Assembly (NCBI GenBank): GCA_031553685.1
Contig: JAVBLE010000022.1
Location: forward strand, 1 to 20,356
DNA: 20,356 nt
Direction of reading: 5' to 3'
Origin: JAFGVL01 sp031553685
Lineage (GTDB): Bacteria; Bacteroidota; Bacteroidia; Bacteroidales; Paludibacteraceae
Part shown: positions 6,617-13,965 of the stretch, piece by piece
Layout of the letters: every line of letters begins with the position of its first letter
Position numbering within the stretch: the stretch's first letter is position 1
The notes under the pieces: generated by a model
Told to the model about the DNA's origin: nothing
The model's database searches: none
Seen by the model: the letters and a program-made list of their open reading frames with translations, nothing else
Made by a program: the position numbers and the translations under genes

Positions 6617-8062
6617 ATGGATTTTTTAAGCACCCTGATTACAAGTATTCTCGATTGGTATTCTGCAAACATGGGCTATGGCACCATAACGCTACTTATG
6701 GCTATAGAAAGTACCTTTATCCCTTTACCCAGCGAATTGGTGCTTCCGCCCGTTTCGTGGCAAGCTACGCTGGCTTTTGTTCCGGGCAAATTAAATATAT
6801 TCCTTATTATCTTAGTAGCCTCCTTAGGATGCGTACTTGGTGCATTGGTCAATTATACATTATCGTTTTATCTGGGTCGCAAAATCATATACAGTCTGGT
6901 AGAAACTAAAGTAGCCAAGATATTTTTCCTGAACAGAGAAAAACTCGAAAAAGCTGAAGCTTATTTCTGCGAAAATGGCAACACTTCCACTTTCATTGGC
7001 CGTTTAGTACCTGTAATCCGTCATTTAATTTCTATTCCGGCCGGTTTAGCCAAAATGAATTTAAAGAAATTTATAGTTTATACTTTTTTAGGTTCATTAC
7101 TTTGGAACACTATTTTGTCGTTTTTAGGGTATTTTTTAGGACAAAATCAAGATTTAATTATGCAATATCTTCACGAAATATCTTATGGAGCAATAGCTGC
7201 AGCGGCTATTTTTATTGTATATTTAATTTTCAAAAATAAAAAGAAGAAAAAAATGAATGCTTTTATAACCGAAAACAATATTAAAAAACAATTTGGTATT
7301 ATCGGTTATCCTTTAACCACTTCTTTCTCCAGAAATTTTTTCAATGAGAAATTTAAAAAAGAAAATATCAATGCGCAGTACGACCTTTTTCCGTTGGATA
7401 AAATTGACCTTTTTTCATCTCTGATAAAAGAAAAATCATTTGCCGGCATGAATGTAACTATTCCTTACAAACAGGCTGTAATGCCACTTTTGGATGAGCT
7501 GGACGAAACCGCTCGCGAAATTGGTGCAGTCAATGTAATCCAGTTTCAAGGTGAAAACTGCCTGCAAAAAACCAAAGGATTTAATTCGGATGCTATCGGT
7601 TTCGAAAATTCCTTGTTGCCATTGCTTATGCCTCATCATAATCGCGCATTAATCCTTGGTACAGGAGGAGCGTCCAAAGCGGTTGCTTATATTCTGCGCC
7701 GGAACAATATTCCGTACACCCTTGTTTCGCGCACAAAAGCCGAAGGTCAATATACTTATGAGGAACTGACACCCGAAATCATTGCCGAAAACACATTGAT
7801 AATCAACACAACACCGCTTGGCATGTACCCGGCGGATGCCTGCGCCGATATTCCCTACGAATATATTACCGACAAACATTTGCTGTACGATTTAATCTAC
7901 AATCCGGAGAAAACTTTATTCCTGCAAAAAGGCGAGGCACAAGGTGCTACTATCAAAAACGGCATGGAGATGCTTCACGGGCAGGCGCGTGCCGCTTGGA
8001 AGATTTGGAATGAAAGCCTGCCCAACCCCTCCGACACTTCGACTTTGCTCAGCGACCGATAA
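6617..8062 (+). CDS. aroE: DedA family membrane protein fused in frame to shikimate dehydrogenase
   Basis: Residues 1-212 are a DedA/SNARE-associated membrane protein (ESTFIPLPSELVLPP, FIGRLVPVIRHLISIPAG, several membrane segments, Lys-rich end at 206-212), a family linked to phospholipid flipping. Residues 213-468 are AroE, which reduces 3-dehydroshikimate with NADPH. Visible AroE motifs are NVTIPYK (catalytic Lys285), GAVNV (Asn306), FNSDAIGF (Asp325), LGTGGASKAV (nucleotide loop, 348-357), NTTPLGMYP (397-405) and NGMEMLHGQA (Gln456). The usual HS of the first substrate motif reads TS (GYPLTTSFS). The junction is KKKKKM, coded over seven A's at 7247-7253. With six A's, DedA would stop at TGA and overlap the AroE ATG as ATGA, so this may be two coupled genes. 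The last 14 residues (from LPNPSD) lie beyond the usual AroE end and are repeat-derived. Confidence 0.88.
   Translation: MDFLSTLITSILDWYSANMGYGTITLLMAIESTFIPLPSELVLPPVSWQATLAFVPGKLNIFLIILVASLGCVLGALVNYTLSFYLGRKIIYSLVETKVAKIFFLNREKLEKAEAYFCENGNTSTFIGRLVPVIRHLISIPAGLAKMNLKKFIVYTFLGSLLWNTILSFLGYFLGQNQDLIMQYLHEISYGAIAAAAIFIVYLIFKNKKKKKMNAFITENNIKKQFGIIGYPLTTSFSRNFFNEKFKKENINAQYDLFPLDKIDLFSSLIKEKSFAGMNVTIPYKQAVMPLLDELDETAREIGAVNVIQFQGENCLQKTKGFNSDAIGFENSLLPLLMPHHNRALILGTGGASKAVAYILRRNNIPYTLVSRTKAEGQYTYEELTPEIIAENTLIINTTPLGMYPADACADIPYEYITDKHLLYDLIYNPEKTLFLQKGEAQGATIKNGMEMLHGQARAAWKIWNESLPNPSDTSTLLSDR
7247..7255 (+). other. A7 run and internal ATG at the DedA/AroE junction
   Basis: Seven consecutive A's (7247-7253) run into TG, forming ATG 7253-7255, the natural start of AroE (MNAFITENNIKKQFGIIGYP). 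Purine-rich AAGAAG precedes it and could serve as a weak ribosome-binding site. Losing one A gives AAA AAA TGA with an ATGA stop-start overlap. The run is a plausible site for polymerase slippage, real indel variation or base-calling error. Confidence 0.75.
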
Positions 8063-8066
8063 GGGG
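8026..8066. repeat. Dispersed-repeat insertion at the 3' end of aroE
   Basis: The word cacttcgactttgctcagcg (8035-8054) is of the same type as catttcgactccgctcagtg (from 1049) and the catttcgacttcgctcaatg-type word in element copy 3. It is bracketed by CCCCT (8026-8030) and AGGGG (8062-8066). It supplies the last codons and the stop of aroE. Confidence 0.6.
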
Positions 8067-8107
8067 CTTTACAAGCCTGCTACTTATTTGCACTTAATTT
8101 TTTTGAA

Positions 8108-8635
8108 ATGATTTTTTTGAAACAAAATAATAACTCTAAACTAAATAAGACACCAAAGCCCCTCCTTCGAAAGGGTTGGAGAGGCTTCTTGTTTTTATTT
8201 TTGTTTTGTTCATCCATTAATGCACAACAAGCTGTGCCTCACAAACAGCAATTTTTAGATTTTTGGGCACAATTCAAGACTGCACTCAAATATAAGGATG
8301 CCGAATTTGTATATAATCACCTACAAATCCCGTTTGACAGTGAAGGAGGTTATTTCAATCCTGAAGCAACACTGCAAGAAGTAAAAGAAAATTACCAGCA
8401 AATTATCCCTGTATATCGCAAGGAAATGGAGTTTGTACGCTTTGATCAAATTCTACTTGAAAAAGAAAATGCCTATATCTGGCTCGGTTATTCGACCGAA
8501 GACGAAACCTATTTTTATTGCTACAAAAAAATGTCGCCAATGGCTTCTATCCCTTCTATGGAGGAAAAATATTGGTTTGTTCGCCTGCCCGATGGCAAGT
8601 TTAAATTCAGCCGCGTAACAGCTGGGGTTGAGTAA
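8108..8635 (+). CDS. Small secreted protein, 175 aa, function unknown
   Basis: A long basic n-region (residues 1-26) and a hydrophobic core (FLFLFLFCSSINA, 27-39) form a signal peptide, with likely cleavage after Ala39 (INA|QQ), giving a periplasmic or secreted protein of about 136 residues. The mature part is mixed alpha/beta (FLDFWAQFKTALKYKDAEFV, EEKYWFVRLPDGKFKFSRV), of a sort common in small Bacteroidetes exported proteins. I recognise no family. Residues 15-27 (TPKPLLRKGWRGF) are encoded by a dispersed repeat at 8151-8190, so the n-region may be recently acquired. No ATG nearer the hydrophobic core exists. It sits 45 bases after the AroE stop and 61 before fabI, and was probably part of the operon. 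Confidence 0.75.
   Translation: MIFLKQNNNSKLNKTPKPLLRKGWRGFLFLFLFCSSINAQQAVPHKQQFLDFWAQFKTALKYKDAEFVYNHLQIPFDSEGGYFNPEATLQEVKENYQQIIPVYRKEMEFVRFDQILLEKENAYIWLGYSTEDETYFYCYKKMSPMASIPSMEEKYWFVRLPDGKFKFSRVTAGVE
8151..8190. repeat. Dispersed repeat encoding part of a signal peptide
   Basis: AAGCCCCTCC (8156-8165) pairs imperfectly with GGAGAGGCTT (8178-8187) around ttcgaaagggtt. The 'cccctcctttggaggggttggggaggc' kind of word is a frequent Bacteroidetes intergenic repeat as I recall it. Here it is read in frame as TPKPLLRKGWRGF. Confidence 0.5.
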
Positions 8636-8640
8636 ATATT

Positions 8641-8672
8641 TTTCGAGTTTAGCCAATTTTATCGTATCTTCG
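8641..8672 (+). promoter_or_regulatory. Bacteroidetes-type promoter for fabI
   Basis: TATCTTCG at 8665-8672 fits the -7 box, and TTTCG at 8641-8645 lies 19 bases upstream as a weak -33 box. Transcription would begin near 8679, about 18 bases before the fabI ATG. It would let fabI be expressed apart from the upstream operon. Confidence 0.5.
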
Positions 8673-8696
8673 CGCCAATTTTTAAATAAAAATTTT

Positions 8697-9554
8697 ATGG
8701 GAAATAATTTATTAAAAGGAAAAAGAGGTGTCATTTTCGGTGCACTCAACGATATGTCCATTGCATGGAAAGTAGCCGAAAAAGCAGTAGAAGAAGGTGC
8801 ACAAATTACACTTTCGAATACACCTCTGGCAGTAAGAATGGGGACTACAGATGAGCTAAGCAAAAAACTGAATGCTCCGCTTATTCCGGCAGATGCGACC
8901 AATGTGGAAGACCTCAAAACAGTGTTTGAAGAATCGCAAAAATTGCTTGGGGGAAAAATTGACTTTGTGCTGCACTCAATAGGCATGTCGCCCAATGTGC
9001 GCAAGAAACGCACTTATGATGATCTGGATTATGATATGTTGAATACTACGCTTGATGTGTCTGCTATTTCATTTCATAAAATGATTCAAACGGCAAAAAA
9101 AATGGATGCGATTGCCGAAGGTGGTTCTATCGTGGCGTTGAGTTATGTGGCTGCACAACGATCATTCTTTGGATACAATGATATGGCGGATGCTAAATCA
9201 TTGCTTGAATCTATTGCCCGTAGTTTCGGTTATATTTATGGTCGCGAGAAAGGTGTACGCGTAAATACCATTTCGCAATCGCCAACCATGACAACAGCCG
9301 GAAGTGGTGTGAAAGGTATCGAAAACCTGTTTGATTTTTCTAATAAAATGTCGCCGTTGGGTAATGCAAATGCAGAAGAATGTGCTGATTATTGTATCGT
9401 AATGTTCTCTGACCTGACACGCAAAGTTACCATGCAAAACCTTTTCCACGATGGTGGTTTTTCGAGCATGGGTATGAGTCTTCGAGCTATGAACCAATAC
9501 GAAAAAGGTTTGGACGACTACAAAGACGAACACGGAAATATTATTTACGGATAA
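8697..9554 (+). CDS. fabI: Enoyl-[acyl-carrier-protein] reductase (NADH), FabI, 285 aa
   Basis: FabI catalyses the last step of each fatty-acid elongation round, reducing the enoyl-ACP double bond with NADH. It is a short-chain dehydrogenase with a Rossmann start (GKRGVIFGALNDMSIAWKVA, residues 8-27). The FabI-type active site is Tyr150, Tyr160 and Lys167 (SYVAAQRSFFGYNDMADAK), with the two tyrosines 10 apart and the Tyr-6-Lys spacing of the family. The cofactor/substrate loop SQSPTMTTAGSGVKG also fits. Length is slightly above the E. coli enzyme. The ATG at 8697 is chosen because it begins the conserved fold and follows a promoter at 8641-8672; a 23-residue upstream extension would start inside the previous gene. 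A bidirectional hairpin follows at 9575-9610. FabI is the usual target of triclosan. Confidence 0.95.
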   Translation: MGNNLLKGKRGVIFGALNDMSIAWKVAEKAVEEGAQITLSNTPLAVRMGTTDELSKKLNAPLIPADATNVEDLKTVFEESQKLLGGKIDFVLHSIGMSPNVRKKRTYDDLDYDMLNTTLDVSAISFHKMIQTAKKMDAIAEGGSIVALSYVAAQRSFFGYNDMADAKSLLESIARSFGYIYGREKGVRVNTISQSPTMTTAGSGVKGIENLFDFSNKMSPLGNANAEECADYCIVMFSDLTRKVTMQNLFHDGGFSSMGMSLRAMNQYEKGLDDYKDEHGNIIYG

Positions 9555-9574
9555 AATACTTATTTGTAAACGCA

Positions 9575-9610
9575 AAAAATCCCTTGCAGAAATCTCTACA
9601 AGGGATTTTT
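9575..9610. terminator. Bidirectional Rho-independent terminator
   Basis: AAAAATCCCTTG (9575-9586) and CAAGGGATTTTT (9599-9610) form a perfect 12-bp stem with a 12-base loop, with T runs on both strands. It lies between fabI (plus) and the acyl-CoA dehydrogenase (minus) and would end both transcripts. Confidence 0.9.
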
Positions 9611-9630
9611 ATTTCTATCTAATTAAAATA

Positions 9631-11334
9631 TTATTGACGATAGATATCTACTTTCTCCACATCAAACCCGTTGATAAATGAAGCATGGCGATTCACTTCG
9701 GCTTCACCATAATTGATATATATTTCAGCCGATTTGCGGAATTGCTCATCGCGGCTGGCGTCGATCAACAATAAATAACCCATGATTATATGCCCTGCCA
9801 TTTCTACCAAGCGGCGTGCCTGGAAATCGATATATTCGTTGTTTTTAATTTCCACAACTGCATTTACTGCTTTTTCGTATATTTCGGTCATGGCAATCAA
9901 GCGATTGCGCCAACTTGAAAATTCGGCATTTATCGGCAACGATTCATAATGGCGTATTTGAGCCAAGTATGAACCGGTGGTTACATGGCGGATAGCGGCT
10001 ACTGTTTGCAGTTGCGATGTTCCTTCATAAATAGTAAGGATACGGGCATCACGATACAAGCGTTCGCAGGCATAATCTTTCATAAAGCCCGAACCACCAT
10101 GCACTTGAATACAATCATACGCATTTTGATTGGCATATTCGCTGGCAAACATTTTTAAAAGCGGAGTAAAAGCATCAGCCAAACGCTGAAACGCTTTGTA
10201 GTCTTCTTTTTCGGCAGGCTCTAACTTACGGTCTTGCTCAATCGCTTCGTATGATTTATAAATATCTACAAAACGAGTACATTCGTACAACAAAGCACGC
10301 GAAGCATCTAATTTTGCCTTGATATTCGACAACAATTCAAACACAGCAGGGAACTCAATAATCGCCTTGCCGAATTGACGACGGTCTTTAGCGTAAGCCA
10401 AGGCTTCTTCGTAAGCCGCAGCCGACAATCCTACCGACTGAGCGCCAACACCCAAGCGTGCACCGTTCATCAACGACATCACATATTTGATAAGCCCCAT
10501 GCGACGCGTTCCAATCAATTTTGCAGGCACATTGGTAAACACCAATTCGCAGGTAGGTGAACCTTTGATACCCAATTTGTTTTCGATACGGCGCACTTTC
10601 ATACGGTCGTCGTGCTTATTATCGGCAACGAAGTACGATAAACCGCGTCCGTCATTCGTACCGTCTTCCGAACGAGCTAACACCAGTTTGATTTGTGCAT
10701 CGCCGTTGGTAATAAAGCGTTTGACGCCATTCAAATACCAGGTATTGTCTTTTTCATTGAAAGTGGCTTTCAGTTGTACGGCTTGTAAATCCGAACCGGC
10801 ATCTGGTTCTGTTAAGTCCATTGAGCAGGTTTCTCCTTTGCAAACGCGAGGTAAGAATTCTGCTTTGATTGCTTCCGAAGCAAATTCAGCGATTGTTTCG
10901 GCACAATCCTGTAAGCCCCAGATATTGGCAAAACCGGCATCGGCACGGCTTACAATCTCGGCAGCCATCACATACGGAATCATGGAGAAATTTAATCCGC
11001 CATACTGACGAGGAAGCGCCATTCCGTACAAACCTGCCTGTGCCAAAGTATCATGGTTTTTTTGCGTTCCGCTGGCATATACAACACGGTTATTTACCAC
11101 TTTTGGTCCTTCGTGGTCAACATCTTCAGCATTGGGTGCAATGATCTCACCACAAATTTCGCCAACGATTTCCAAGATACGGTCATAATTATCTATGGCA
11201 TCTTCAAAATCTTGGGCTGCATAGTCATATTTATCTTTATCCGCATAGTCTTTTTCTTTCAGACAAACAATCTTACGCATCAACGGATGAGACAATTGAA
11301 ATTTTAGTGCGGGATTTTCTTTATAGAAGTTCAT
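9631..11334 (-). CDS. Acyl-CoA dehydrogenase, 567 aa
   Basis: This FAD enzyme oxidises acyl-CoA to 2-enoyl-CoA and passes electrons to ETF. Signatures in order are LYGMALPRQYGGL (103-114), CSMDLTEPDAGSDLQAVQL (170-188, flavin/substrate loop), WYLNGVKRFITNGD (199-212), NKLGIKGSPTCELVF (252-266), AYAKDRRQFGKAIIEFP (313-329), IQVHGGSGFMKDYACERLYR (409-428) and ARILTIYEGTSQLQT, in which Glu437 is the likely catalytic base. It is about 190 residues longer than classic short/medium-chain enzymes, with a C-terminal helical extension (from about 460). It is on the same strand as etfB and etfA, its expected partners, but a gene and a terminator separate it from them. Chain-length preference cannot be read from the sequence, and reverse (enoyl-CoA reducing) use in an anaerobe is possible. 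Confidence 0.93.
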   Translation of the reverse strand: MNFYKENPALKFQLSHPLMRKIVCLKEKDYADKDKYDYAAQDFEDAIDNYDRILEIVGEICGEIIAPNAEDVDHEGPKVVNNRVVYASGTQKNHDTLAQAGLYGMALPRQYGGLNFSMIPYVMAAEIVSRADAGFANIWGLQDCAETIAEFASEAIKAEFLPRVCKGETCSMDLTEPDAGSDLQAVQLKATFNEKDNTWYLNGVKRFITNGDAQIKLVLARSEDGTNDGRGLSYFVADNKHDDRMKVRRIENKLGIKGSPTCELVFTNVPAKLIGTRRMGLIKYVMSLMNGARLGVGAQSVGLSAAAYEEALAYAKDRRQFGKAIIEFPAVFELLSNIKAKLDASRALLYECTRFVDIYKSYEAIEQDRKLEPAEKEDYKAFQRLADAFTPLLKMFASEYANQNAYDCIQVHGGSGFMKDYACERLYRDARILTIYEGTSQLQTVAAIRHVTTGSYLAQIRHYESLPINAEFSSWRNRLIAMTEIYEKAVNAVVEIKNNEYIDFQARRLVEMAGHIIMGYLLLIDASRDEQFRKSAEIYINYGEAEVNRHASFINGFDVEKVDIYRQ

Positions 11335-11427
11335 AATATTGTTTTATTAATAATTTAATTTTCAATGATTTACATTCTTATATTCTTTTATTTTAGGAAT
11401 CAAGATTTTTGTTTTATATCGGAATTT

Positions 11428-11458
11428 TTTACAAATTAAAAAAATAGCATTATCTTTG
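11428..11458 (+). promoter_or_regulatory. Orphan Bacteroidetes-type promoter pointing right
   Basis: TATCTTTG at 11451-11458 is a perfect TAnnTTTG -7 box. TTTA at 11428-11431 lies 19 bases upstream as a near -33 box. No plus-strand gene follows. The transcript would run straight into the hairpin at 11474-11524 and otherwise be antisense to the gene at 11511-11942. Confidence 0.5.
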
Positions 11459-11473
11459 CAATACAAAATAATT

Positions 11474-11524
11474 AAAACGGCTATTAAACTATTGCTGAAT
11501 CGTTGCGGGTTTAATAGTCGTTTT
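11474..11524. terminator. Terminator hairpin between etf-linked gene and acyl-CoA dehydrogenase
   Basis: AAAACGGCTATTAAAC (11474-11489) and GTTTAATAGTCGTTTT (11509-11524) pair over 16 bp with one mismatch and a 19-base loop. T runs are present on both strands. The right arm contains the stop codon and last codons of the gene at 11511-11942, so on the minus strand it ends that transcript before the dehydrogenase gene. Confidence 0.75.
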
Positions 11525-11942
11525 CTATTGCAGTAATGCAATATTGTATTTTTTGACCACTTCCGCTCAACTCGCCTACTGTAAGTTTTATTTTCCCAAA
11601 ATCCTCTTTTTCATATTCCATTACATAGATTTTTGAAAATCGTTTTTGTTTTACATTGTCTTTTTTGGGTTCTTGTGGCTCACCAACAGTTAGAGCATTT
11701 TCTAAAATTTCAGTCAAAAAAGTTACTGCTAATGTGGATTTATAGCGTATCGCCGATTTGCTTGCGGTTTCTTGTATAGACAAAAACTTTACTTCAATAA
11801 AATTTTTCAACGATTTATTATAAATATGCTTTGTCGGGTTGGCAATAATCCAATTAACATAAAAATCGGTTATAAACTTTTTTCGATTTTTCAAATCTTC
11901 GGGCGTATTGCCTAATGCTATGCCTTTTTTGTCTAAGTCCAT
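11511..11942 (-). CDS. Unrecognised cytoplasmic protein, 143 aa
   Basis: The protein starts MDLDKKGIALGNTPEDLKNR and ends KIKLTVGELSGSGQKIQYCI plus TAIENDY. It has no signal peptide, membrane segment or metal motif. I recall similar sequences as conserved hypotheticals scattered in Bacteroidetes genomes, but know no function. The C-terminal half (RFSKIYVMEYEKEDFGKIKL) looks like a beta-rich domain after a charged linker (GEPQEPKKDNVKQK). It lies 28 bases after etfA on the same strand and ends in its own terminator, so it is transcribed with etfBA and splits the usual etf-dehydrogenase pairing. A shared role with ETF is only a positional guess; recent insertion is as likely. Confidence 0.8.
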   Translation of the reverse strand: MDLDKKGIALGNTPEDLKNRKKFITDFYVNWIIANPTKHIYNKSLKNFIEVKFLSIQETASKSAIRYKSTLAVTFLTEILENALTVGEPQEPKKDNVKQKRFSKIYVMEYEKEDFGKIKLTVGELSGSGQKIQYCITAIENDY

Positions 11943-11970
11943 TTGATTTGCAAAAATCTTGATCCAGAAT

Positions 11971-12990
11971 TTATTTGCTATTTTTCTTATAATATTTAAT
12001 CATTTTAGGAATAACCTCTTCCACATTTCCCGTAATCACATAGTCGGCAATGGCGTTGATAGGCGCATTCGGATCATTGTTGATGGCAATAATCATCGAG
12101 CTTTCCTGCATACCGGCAATGTGTTGGATTTGTCCTGAAATTCCACATGCAATGTACAATTTTGGACGAACGGTAACGCCTGTTTGCCCAATTTGACGCT
12201 CGTGCTCGGCAAAGCCTGCATCAACAGCTGCACGGCTCGCACCGACTTCGGCACCGATAACATTTGCCAAATCATGAAGCAACTTAAATCCGTCCTCGGA
12301 ACCAACTCCATAACCACCTGCCACAATAATCGGAGCGGCTTTTAGGTTCACTTTCGATTTCTCCATGTGGCGTTCTATCACAGAAACCACAAAATCTTCA
12401 TTCGAAATATATTTTGATATATCTAATTTTTTAATTTGTCCTTTATGATTTGCATCAAAAATTTCTTTTTTCATTACGCCTTCACGAACGGTAGCCATTT
12501 GTGGACGACAGTCGGGATTAATGATGGTAGCAACAATGTTTCCACCAAAAGCAGGGCGAATTTGATACAACAAATTTTTGTAAGTTTTCCCTTCTTTTTT
12601 ATCTTCATGATCGCCAATTTCGAGGGCTGTACAATCGGCAGTTAAACCGCTGAATAATGCCGAAGAAACGCGCGGTCCCAAATCACGACCAATAGAAGTC
12701 GCACCCATCAAGGCAATTTGAGGTTTTTCTTCCTTAAACAAGTTGACCAACGCCGATGTATGCGGCAACGAAGTATAAGGATACAAGCGTTTGTCGTCCA
12801 AAAGGAATAAATTATCTACACCATAAGGAAACACTTGAGCCGCTATGCCATCCAATTGGTGTCCAACTGCTACAGCATCCAAATTACAATTCAATTGCTT
12901 TGCCAAAGAACGACCTTTGGTCAATAGTTCGAGACTTACATCGCCTACAATGCCGTCTTCTATTTCGAGATATACTATTATGTTGTTCAT
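11971..12990 (-). CDS. etfA: Electron transfer flavoprotein alpha subunit, 339 aa
   Basis: This is the FAD-binding large subunit of ETF, which carries electrons between acyl-CoA dehydrogenases and a membrane or ferredoxin/NAD partner. Residues 1-190 are the N-terminal domain shared with EtfB (MNNIIVYLEIEDGIVGDVSL). Residues about 217-339 form the C-terminal FAD domain with VAGGYGVGS (223-231), VGASRAAVDAGFA (249-261), GQTGVTVRPKLYIACGISG (268-286), QH (289-290) and NNDPNAPI (304-311), all typical. The start lies 5 bases after the etfB stop, so translation is coupled. Whether this pair is a bifurcating ETF cannot be settled from motifs alone. The acyl-CoA dehydrogenase two genes downstream is its likely partner. 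Confidence 0.96.
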   Translation of the reverse strand: MNNIIVYLEIEDGIVGDVSLELLTKGRSLAKQLNCNLDAVAVGHQLDGIAAQVFPYGVDNLFLLDDKRLYPYTSLPHTSALVNLFKEEKPQIALMGATSIGRDLGPRVSSALFSGLTADCTALEIGDHEDKKEGKTYKNLLYQIRPAFGGNIVATIINPDCRPQMATVREGVMKKEIFDANHKGQIKKLDISKYISNEDFVVSVIERHMEKSKVNLKAAPIIVAGGYGVGSEDGFKLLHDLANVIGAEVGASRAAVDAGFAEHERQIGQTGVTVRPKLYIACGISGQIQHIAGMQESSMIIAINNDPNAPINAIADYVITGNVEEVIPKMIKYYKKNSK

Positions 12991-12995
12991 ATTTT

Positions 12996-13862
12996 TTATC
13001 CTATTGTATGGTTAGCGATGAGTTCTATCATTAAACTTTCCGTATCAGCATCGGCTGCGGTTAGCTTTTTACTTTCTTTTGCGGTAAATACAACGCTTTC
13101 GATTTGTTTTACTTTGGTTGGAGAGCCAAGCAATCCTAAGGAATTGATATCGCATTCAATATCATTCACACTCAACTCAGGAATGTTTAAATAATCTTTT
13201 CTAGCTCCGATATAATCGCTGTCGGCAGTTTGTTTTTCGGACGGCGTAAGGGCGTTTTTATATTTAATGGTCAATTTTGCATGGCGCGGACGGCAATCGG
13301 GTGCTGAACCATTTACAGTTATTACCATTGGCAACTTTCCTTCAACTACTTCGACACCTCTTTCCAAACGGCGTTTCACTGTAATTTTTCCATTGGAAAT
13401 ATTGGTAATTTCTTCGGCATAAGTTATTTGAGGAAAACCTAACTTTTCGGCTACTTGTGGTCCTACTTGGGCGGTATCACCATCAATGGCTTGACGACCA
13501 CAGATAATTATATCTACTTTACCAATCTTGCGGATAGCACATGCCAAAGCATACGATGTAGCAAGGGTATCAGCTCCGGCAAATTCCCTACCACTCAACA
13601 AATAGCCGCCATCCGCTCCACGAAACATGCTTTCGCGAATAATTTCGGCTGCACGGGCAGGTCCCATGGTTAGGACTTGAATTGTCGAACCCGGAAATTT
13701 GTCTTTCAAACGCAATGCTTGTTCCAATGCGTTCAAATCTTCGGGATTAAAAATAGCGGGCAGCGCTGCTCTGTTTACAGTACCATCCGCTTTCATGGCA
13801 TCCTTTCCCACATTGCGTGTGTCGGGCACCTGTTTGGCTAAAACAATAATTTTTAAACTCAT
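12996..13862 (-). CDS. etfB: Electron transfer flavoprotein beta subunit, 288 aa
   Basis: This is the small ETF subunit that binds AMP or a second FAD. The start MSLKIIVLAKQVPDTRNVGK and the nucleotide signature GRQAIDGDTAQVGP (residues 122-135) are clear, as are NPEDLNALEQALRLKD and ITVNGSAPDCRPRHA. I chose the ATG at 13862, since a frame-open start 15 bases upstream adds MILLK, unlike the family. At 288 residues it is longer than classical aerobic EtfB (about 250), and a longer form is known in some bifurcating ETFs, but I do not claim that function. It is the first gene of the etfB-etfA-hypothetical unit. A possible -7 box lies at 13899-13906. Confidence 0.95.
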   Translation of the reverse strand: MSLKIIVLAKQVPDTRNVGKDAMKADGTVNRAALPAIFNPEDLNALEQALRLKDKFPGSTIQVLTMGPARAAEIIRESMFRGADGGYLLSGREFAGADTLATSYALACAIRKIGKVDIIICGRQAIDGDTAQVGPQVAEKLGFPQITYAEEITNISNGKITVKRRLERGVEVVEGKLPMVITVNGSAPDCRPRHAKLTIKYKNALTPSEKQTADSDYIGARKDYLNIPELSVNDIECDINSLGLLGSPTKVKQIESVVFTAKESKKLTAADADTESLMIELIANHTIG

Positions 13863-13898
13863 TTTTAATAGTATCAATAAAATTTTAGGTAATGATTA

Positions 13899-13906
13899 CA
13901 AATTTA
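13899..13906 (-). promoter_or_regulatory. Possible -7 box for etfB
   Basis: Read on the minus strand this is TAAATTTG, a perfect TAnnTTTG, 37 bases upstream of the etfB ATG. A TTTG exists upstream but with a 16-base spacer, shorter than the usual 19-21, so the promoter call is weak. Confidence 0.35.
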
Positions 13907-13965
13907 AGACCGCTAAGATAGTCAAATATTTCAATTTCAAACTATATATTTCTCGTAAAAAAGCC

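Noticed and set aside
8628..8696. 23-residue N-terminal extension of FabI
   Set aside because: It overlaps the end of the previous gene and the proposed fabI promoter; FabI proteins begin at about the ATG at 8697.
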